The notes below the pieces were generated by a model. It saw only the letters and a list, made by a program, of their open reading frames with translations. It was not told the origin of the DNA and did no database searches. From positions 1-7,288 of the forward strand of contig CAZHBZ010000019.1 in assembly GCA_964530925.1 (NCBI GenBank): a DNA stretch of 7,288 nucleotides, given 5' to 3'. Shown here piece by piece: positions 4,816-7,288 of this stretch. The stretch's first letter is position 1, and each line of letters opens with the position of its first letter. This DNA comes from LiPW-15 sp964530925 (GTDB lineage: Bacteria; Patescibacteriota; Minisyncoccia; UBA6257; 2-01-FULL-56-20). A program made the translations under genes and the position numbers.

Positions 4816-4844
4816 TTGTTTTAGGTATATATTTATAGTATAGA
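4816..4844 (+). promoter_or_regulatory. Promoter of the 168-residue conserved protein gene
   Basis: TTGTTT (4816-4821), a 17-nt spacer, and TATAGA (4839-4844) within an AT-rich tract. The predicted start is near 4851, giving a leader of about 40 nt. The gap 4723-4815 shows only a weak GCCCA/TGGGC inverted repeat and no gene. Confidence 0.6.
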
Positions 4845-4890
4845 GTGCCGTATTCGAACAACTCTCGCCGACAAACAGCCACACTCCACC

Positions 4891-5397
4891 ATGAGAACAA
4901 AGAAGGTCGTGGTCAACGACAAAATGCAGCGAAAATACATTTATGTCCTGGCCAAACCGGCGGGCAAAAGTTTTGACCCGAATTTCAGGCCGGACCTCAC
5001 CCCGAAAGAAATGCTGGAGCTTGGTGTTTTCGGCGGGAAATATATGACCGACTGCGCGAAAGAATTTCCCCCGGCGTGGTTCAAGAAAGCCAAACTGTGC
5101 CCGGAAAAACATGACCCGAAATTAAATTTCTTCGGCGTGAACGCCAGCCAGCCCTTATCCGTCTGGCGCAAGAAGGGCTGGATTCACCCCGACGATCCTC
5201 GCGGCTGGTTCCAATGGTATTGCAGATATTATATGGGCAGAAGGCACGAAGACGACCAAAGGCAGATAAAAAGATGGAATGCTATTCGCCGGCACATTGC
5301 ACAGATAAAGAATAATTGCTCACCAAAGGACTGGAGTTGCCGCAGGAGACAGAGACAGGCCGTGCTCCACTGGGCGTATGACAGCAGAAAAATATAA
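4891..5397 (+). CDS. Conserved uncharacterised protein, W/Y/C-rich
   Basis: This 168-residue soluble protein has no signal peptide or membrane helix. It shows densely conserved-looking blocks: PDLTPKEMLELGVFGGKY (34-51) followed by MTDC; FGVNASQPLSVWRKKGWI (81-98); DDPRGWFQWYCRYYMGRR (101-118); DDQRQIKRW (121-129); and RQRQAVLHWAYD (152-163). I recall relatives with the DPRGWFQWYCRYYxGRR block in many bacteria and also in plants and fungi, but no function. The Trp/Tyr/Arg density and five Cys (55, 70, 111, 143, 150) would fit nucleic-acid or metal binding; this is speculation. ATG at 4891 is used, without a Shine-Dalgarno sequence; ATG at 4924 (MQRKYIYVLAKP) would keep all the conserved blocks and is an alternative. 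The next gene starts 18 nt after the stop, so the two are probably one operon from the promoter at 4816. Confidence 0.8.
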   Translation: MRTKKVVVNDKMQRKYIYVLAKPAGKSFDPNFRPDLTPKEMLELGVFGGKYMTDCAKEFPPAWFKKAKLCPEKHDPKLNFFGVNASQPLSVWRKKGWIHPDDPRGWFQWYCRYYMGRRHEDDQRQIKRWNAIRRHIAQIKNNCSPKDWSCRRRQRQAVLHWAYDSRKI

Positions 5398-5415
5398 AAG
5401 AATAACTAAACACAC

Positions 5416-5667
5416 GTGACCAAAAAAGAAATTGCCGGCGGTGTCGTGCACAAATTACCGCCAGACCTGCGAAACGCTCTTGTTTCAACACCCAAGGCGC
5501 TCAAGCTATGGGAAGATATAACGCCATTGGCGCGCAATGAGTGGATATGCTGGATTACGTCCAGTAAAAAAACGGAAACGAGGGGTATCCGTATCGAGAA
5601 GGCGCTCTCAAAGCTTAAAGGCGGAATGCGCAGGCCTTGTTGTTGGGCCGGCTGTATTCATCGCTAA
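5416..5667 (+). CDS. Small YdeI/OmdA-like protein
   Basis: This 83-residue protein resembles the C-terminal part of YdeI/OmpD-associated (OmdA) proteins: LPPDLRNALVSTPKALKLWE (14-33), then TPLARNEWICWITSSKK (36-52), then ETRGIRIEKALSKLKGG (54-70). The pattern of a short helix followed by R-x-E-[WY]-x-x-W-[IV] and K-x-x-E-T-R-x-x-R-I is characteristic of that family, whose biochemical role is unclear (some members are linked to bacteriocin resistance). The tail RRPCCWAGCIHR (72-83) adds Cys75, Cys76, Cys80 and His82, a possible metal site not found in standard OmdA. It starts at GTG without a Shine-Dalgarno sequence, 18 nt after the previous gene. TATAAA at 5393-5398 could serve as a separate -10. 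Confidence 0.75.
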   Translation: MTKKEIAGGVVHKLPPDLRNALVSTPKALKLWEDITPLARNEWICWITSSKKTETRGIRIEKALSKLKGGMRRPCCWAGCIHR

Positions 5668-5730
5668 AATTAAATAGACTATCTGGATTCAAACCTTCTC
5701 CCCGCACATCAAAATTGCTATGGTTAATCT

Positions 5731-6240
5731 ATGAACAAAAAAGGCTCCGTAAATATAATCCTGGTCATAATAATTGTTTTCTTACTGGCCACAGTCGGCT
5801 ACCTTGCAACCGGCAAACGCTCCCTCGCTCCCGTAGACGAAGTTTCTAACTACGACGCAAGTGAAAATAAAACTGTGAGCGACCTGCTTTCCTCTTGGAT
5901 TACCACTCAAAGCAAATTCACGGTGAAGGCGGGCGAAAGCGGAACATATAACCAGCCGGATAAAGTTCAGTTCATTTCCGCCGATACCCTGCTCGTCCAT
6001 TACGATGACGGCCTGGTTGATCACATTTCCGTTTTGGGATACGAAAACGGCGCGTTCACCGAGCTCAAGAATGTCGGAGTTATGAGTACCATGACTCTGG
6101 ACGCGTGGCAGGAACTCGTCGCCGTCTATGGCGACTCCAAATACCCGGAGAGCAGTTATACGACCAATATTTTAAGGAACGGTAAAGGAATAGAATTCCC
6201 GGAACTCACAAAAGTGCCGGAAAATGTTTTTGTAAGATAA
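5731..6240 (+). CDS. Membrane-anchored extracytoplasmic protein, unknown function
   Basis: This 169-residue protein has a short lysine-bearing N-terminus (MNKKGS) and one strongly hydrophobic helix (about 7-28, IILVIIIVFLLATVGYLATG). The remainder is soluble and probably outside the membrane, with no recognised domain. No lipobox cysteine follows the helix, so it is an uncleaved anchor or a signal peptide of the non-lipoprotein type. Residues 45-135 look like mixed alpha/beta (TVSDLLSSWITTQ, DTLLVHYDDGLVDHISVLGY). No Shine-Dalgarno sequence precedes the ATG. TATGGT at 5719-5724 ends exactly six bases before the ATG, so the mRNA may be leaderless. No terminator is visible after the stop. The 63-nt gap before it holds no other signal I can support. 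Confidence 0.7.
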   Translation: MNKKGSVNIILVIIIVFLLATVGYLATGKRSLAPVDEVSNYDASENKTVSDLLSSWITTQSKFTVKAGESGTYNQPDKVQFISADTLLVHYDDGLVDHISVLGYENGAFTELKNVGVMSTMTLDAWQELVAVYGDSKYPESSYTTNILRNGKGIEFPELTKVPENVFVR

Positions 6241-6243
6241 AAT

Positions 6244-6272
6244 TTGACCGCAAAAGATATTTAGAGTAATAT
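6244..6272 (+). promoter_or_regulatory. Near-consensus promoter of the two-CxxC protein gene
   Basis: TTGACC (6244-6249), a 17-nt spacer, and TAATAT (6267-6272): the best sigma-70-type promoter in the window. The predicted start is near 6279. A dyad GATATT (6256-6261) / AATATC (6268-6273) overlaps the spacer and -10 and could be a repressor site. Confidence 0.75.
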
Positions 6273-6298
6273 CCACGAAGCTCAATTCAGCAACAAAA

Positions 6299-6305
6299 GA
6301 GGAGG
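6299..6305 (+). promoter_or_regulatory. Perfect Shine-Dalgarno sequence
   Basis: GAGGAGG at 6299-6305, five bases before the ATG at 6311. It is the only full-strength ribosome-binding site in the window and fixes this start. Confidence 0.85.
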
Positions 6306-6310
6306 ACCAC

Positions 6311-6685
6311 ATGCCCGACAGACGCGTTGACGAAGATGCGGCATTTCACTGCGCTTTCTGCGCGAACGGAATCGTTGTCTTCGAGAGCCAGCATATCTAC
6401 CCCGACGTCGGAGATTCCGGCGACATGTTCGGCTTCGATCCAACCTCAAGGACCGAGGCAACCTGCAGAACCGGAGGGGTACTGCTTGTCCCGCATCCGG
6501 CGCCAAACTGGATCGGGAGATACAGCCACCCGATGATTCAGGCGGAACGAAACGCTCAGAACGCCGTTCCGGATAGCGCCATCTGCGCAACATGTCTCCT
6601 GGAAAACAAAACCATCGGAAAGCTCATCGAACTCAGGACGCTCAAGGTGGCCGTCGCGCTCGATAAGCGCAACTACAGAAGCTAG
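6311..6685 (+). CDS. Small two-CxxC (putative zinc-binding) protein, unknown function
   Basis: This 124-residue soluble protein has two CxxC pairs, HCAFC (Cys14, Cys17) and CATC (Cys92, Cys95). They could together bind one zinc in a ribbon-like or treble-clef-like fold; an extra Cys52 and several His (13, 28, 62, 73) are present. I do not recognise a family. Codon choice is strongly C-ending (GAC, ATC, AAC, CTC, TTC), unlike the AT-richer codons of the neighbouring 5731 and 6752 genes, and the stop is TAG. With a near-consensus promoter, a perfect Shine-Dalgarno sequence and a strong terminator, this points to high expression or different ancestry. It is a self-contained unit between two genes that lack such signals. 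Confidence 0.75.
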   Translation: MPDRRVDEDAAFHCAFCANGIVVFESQHIYPDVGDSGDMFGFDPTSRTEATCRTGGVLLVPHPAPNWIGRYSHPMIQAERNAQNAVPDSAICATCLLENKTIGKLIELRTLKVAVALDKRNYRS

Positions 6686-6693
6686 AGGTATCC

Positions 6694-6724
6694 AGCCCCG
6701 ACCTTGCGTCGGGGCTTTTCTTTT
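6694..6724 (+). terminator. Rho-independent terminator
   Basis: AGCCCCGAC (6694-6702) pairs perfectly with GTCGGGGCT (6708-6716), loop CTTGC, followed by a T-rich tract past 6724. It lies nine bases after the stop of the two-CxxC gene. Confidence 0.92.
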
Positions 6725-6751
6725 TTCTTGTTTTGCCGAATTATTAACTCA

Positions 6752-7231
6752 ATGAAAGAATTCGTCGTTATTCTCCATAATATCCGCTCTCTCCATAATG
6801 TGGGATCTATTTTTAGAACCGCGGACGCGGCAGGTATAAACAAACTTTATCTTTGCGGGATAACCCCAACTCCTTTGAACGCCCTGGGCCGGCCGGAAGA
6901 AAAACTCGCGAAGGTTGCTTTGGGTGCCGAAAAATACATCCTCTGGGAGAAGGCGCATTCGACCGCAAAGACTATCGGCGCGCTTAAAAAAGATGAATTC
7001 ACCATTCTGGCGCTAGAACAATCCAAAAGATCCATCCCTTACAATAAATTCAAACCGAAAAGAAACGAACGGGTCGCGCTCGTTTTAGGAAATGAAGTTA
7101 AGGGCCTACCTGCGGGAATCTTAAAAAAGTGCGACAAGATATTGGAGATACCCATGCGGGGCAGGAAAGAGTCTTTGAATGTTTCCGTGGCCTTCGGAAT
7201 AGTGGCTTTCGAGCTTACCCGCGGGTTATAA
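6752..7231 (+). CDS. TrmH/SpoU-family RNA 2'-O-methyltransferase
   Basis: This 159-residue SPOUT enzyme is predicted to transfer a methyl group from S-adenosylmethionine to a ribose 2'-OH in tRNA or rRNA. All three SpoU motifs are present. Motif 1: HNIRSLHNVGSIFRTADAAG (9-28), with the conserved Asn and Arg. Motif 2: LVLGNEVKGL (110-119). Motif 3: IPMRGRKESLNVSVAFGI (133-150). The last two build the C-terminal trefoil knot that holds the cofactor. It is a minimal form without the N-terminal RNA-binding extension of TrmB/RlmB-like members, so the target nucleotide cannot be named. The reading frame is open further upstream, but a start there would lie in the terminator loop at 6703-6707, so ATG 6752 is chosen. 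There is no Shine-Dalgarno sequence; TATTAA (6742-6747) just upstream suggests a leaderless or very short leader. Confidence 0.92.
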   Translation: MKEFVVILHNIRSLHNVGSIFRTADAAGINKLYLCGITPTPLNALGRPEEKLAKVALGAEKYILWEKAHSTAKTIGALKKDEFTILALEQSKRSIPYNKFKPKRNERVALVLGNEVKGLPAGILKKCDKILEIPMRGRKESLNVSVAFGIVAFELTRGL

Positions 7232-7232
7232 T
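7227..7232 (+). promoter_or_regulatory. Consensus -10 for the last gene
   Basis: TATAAT overlaps the stop codon of the methyltransferase gene, twelve bases before the ATG at 7244. The expected start is near 7239, leaving almost no leader. No good -35 is visible. Confidence 0.4.
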
Positions 7233-7243
7233 GATAGATGTTA

Positions 7244-7288
7244 ATGAATAAAAAAGTGCTGTATATTTCGGTTTTCATAGTTTCATTT
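7244..7288 (+). CDS. Start of a membrane or secreted protein (partial)
   Basis: Fifteen codons are open to the window end: MNKKVLYISVFIVSF. Two lysines followed by a hydrophobic run are the beginning of a signal peptide or membrane anchor. The frame starts 12 nt after the methyltransferase stop, behind a consensus -10. Nothing can be said of its function. Confidence 0.5.
   Translation, partial: MNKKVLYISVFIVSF

Noticed and set aside
4591..5112. Minus-strand open frame of 173 codons
   Set aside because: It is antisense to tRNA-Ser and to the conserved 168-residue protein; its start resides in the latter and its end is a translated tRNA.
6704..6751. 16-residue N-terminal extension of the methyltransferase from a TTG
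   Set aside because: The codon sits in the loop of the terminator at 6694-6716, and the SpoU domain starts naturally at the ATG at 6752.

Overview
The window looks like a chromosomal segment of a reduced-genome bacterium of the Candidate Phyla Radiation (Patescibacteria), probably Parcubacteria-like. This is inferred from: an initiation factor IF-2 without its long N-terminal domain; a DUF5667-type envelope protein; a 20-bp perfect palindrome of a kind I recall from such genomes; tRNAs mostly lacking an encoded CCA; several genes without a Shine-Dalgarno sequence and one apparently leaderless; and many small proteins of unknown function. No rRNA, plasmid, phage or CRISPR gene is visible.

Left part (1-1360): a tRNA-Leu(UAA) on the minus strand with its own promoter and terminator, then on the plus strand a ten-helix EamA/DMT-type transporter with a leaderless-looking GTG start. 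Immediately after it is a complete small-RNA unit (promoter, RNA body, terminator, about 1124-1278). Its RNA folds as a tRNA-like cloverleaf ending in UCCA but is not a normal tRNA, and I cannot assign it to a known family. It converges on tRNA-Cys(GCA) and shares a terminator hairpin with it.

Middle (1372-4174, minus strand): infB, rbfA and tRNA-Cys form a compact translation operon, with infB and rbfA one base apart. Upstream, with its own terminator, is a membrane-anchored DUF5667-like protein with an inverted repeat over its start region.

Right of that (4262-4722, plus strand) is a disturbed tRNA-Ser(GCU) locus. A good promoter is followed by a copy of only the first 30 nt of the tRNA, interrupted by the palindrome; then a decayed GIY-YIG endonuclease gene (two indels and a nonsense codon) whose reading frame runs into the tRNA; then the intact tRNA-Ser and a terminator. 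It reads as the relic of an endonuclease-bearing insertion in a tRNA gene.

Final part (4816-7288, plus strand): a conserved uncharacterised W/Y/C-rich protein and a small YdeI/OmdA-like protein as a likely pair; a membrane-anchored extracytoplasmic protein; a self-contained expression cassette for a small two-CxxC protein with near-consensus promoter, the only perfect Shine-Dalgarno in the window and a strong terminator; a minimal TrmH/SpoU RNA 2'-O-methyltransferase; and the first 15 codons of another membrane or secreted protein. Translation and RNA-modification functions (IF-2, RbfA, TrmH-like, three tRNAs) are the recognisable core; the rest is lineage-specific accessory content.
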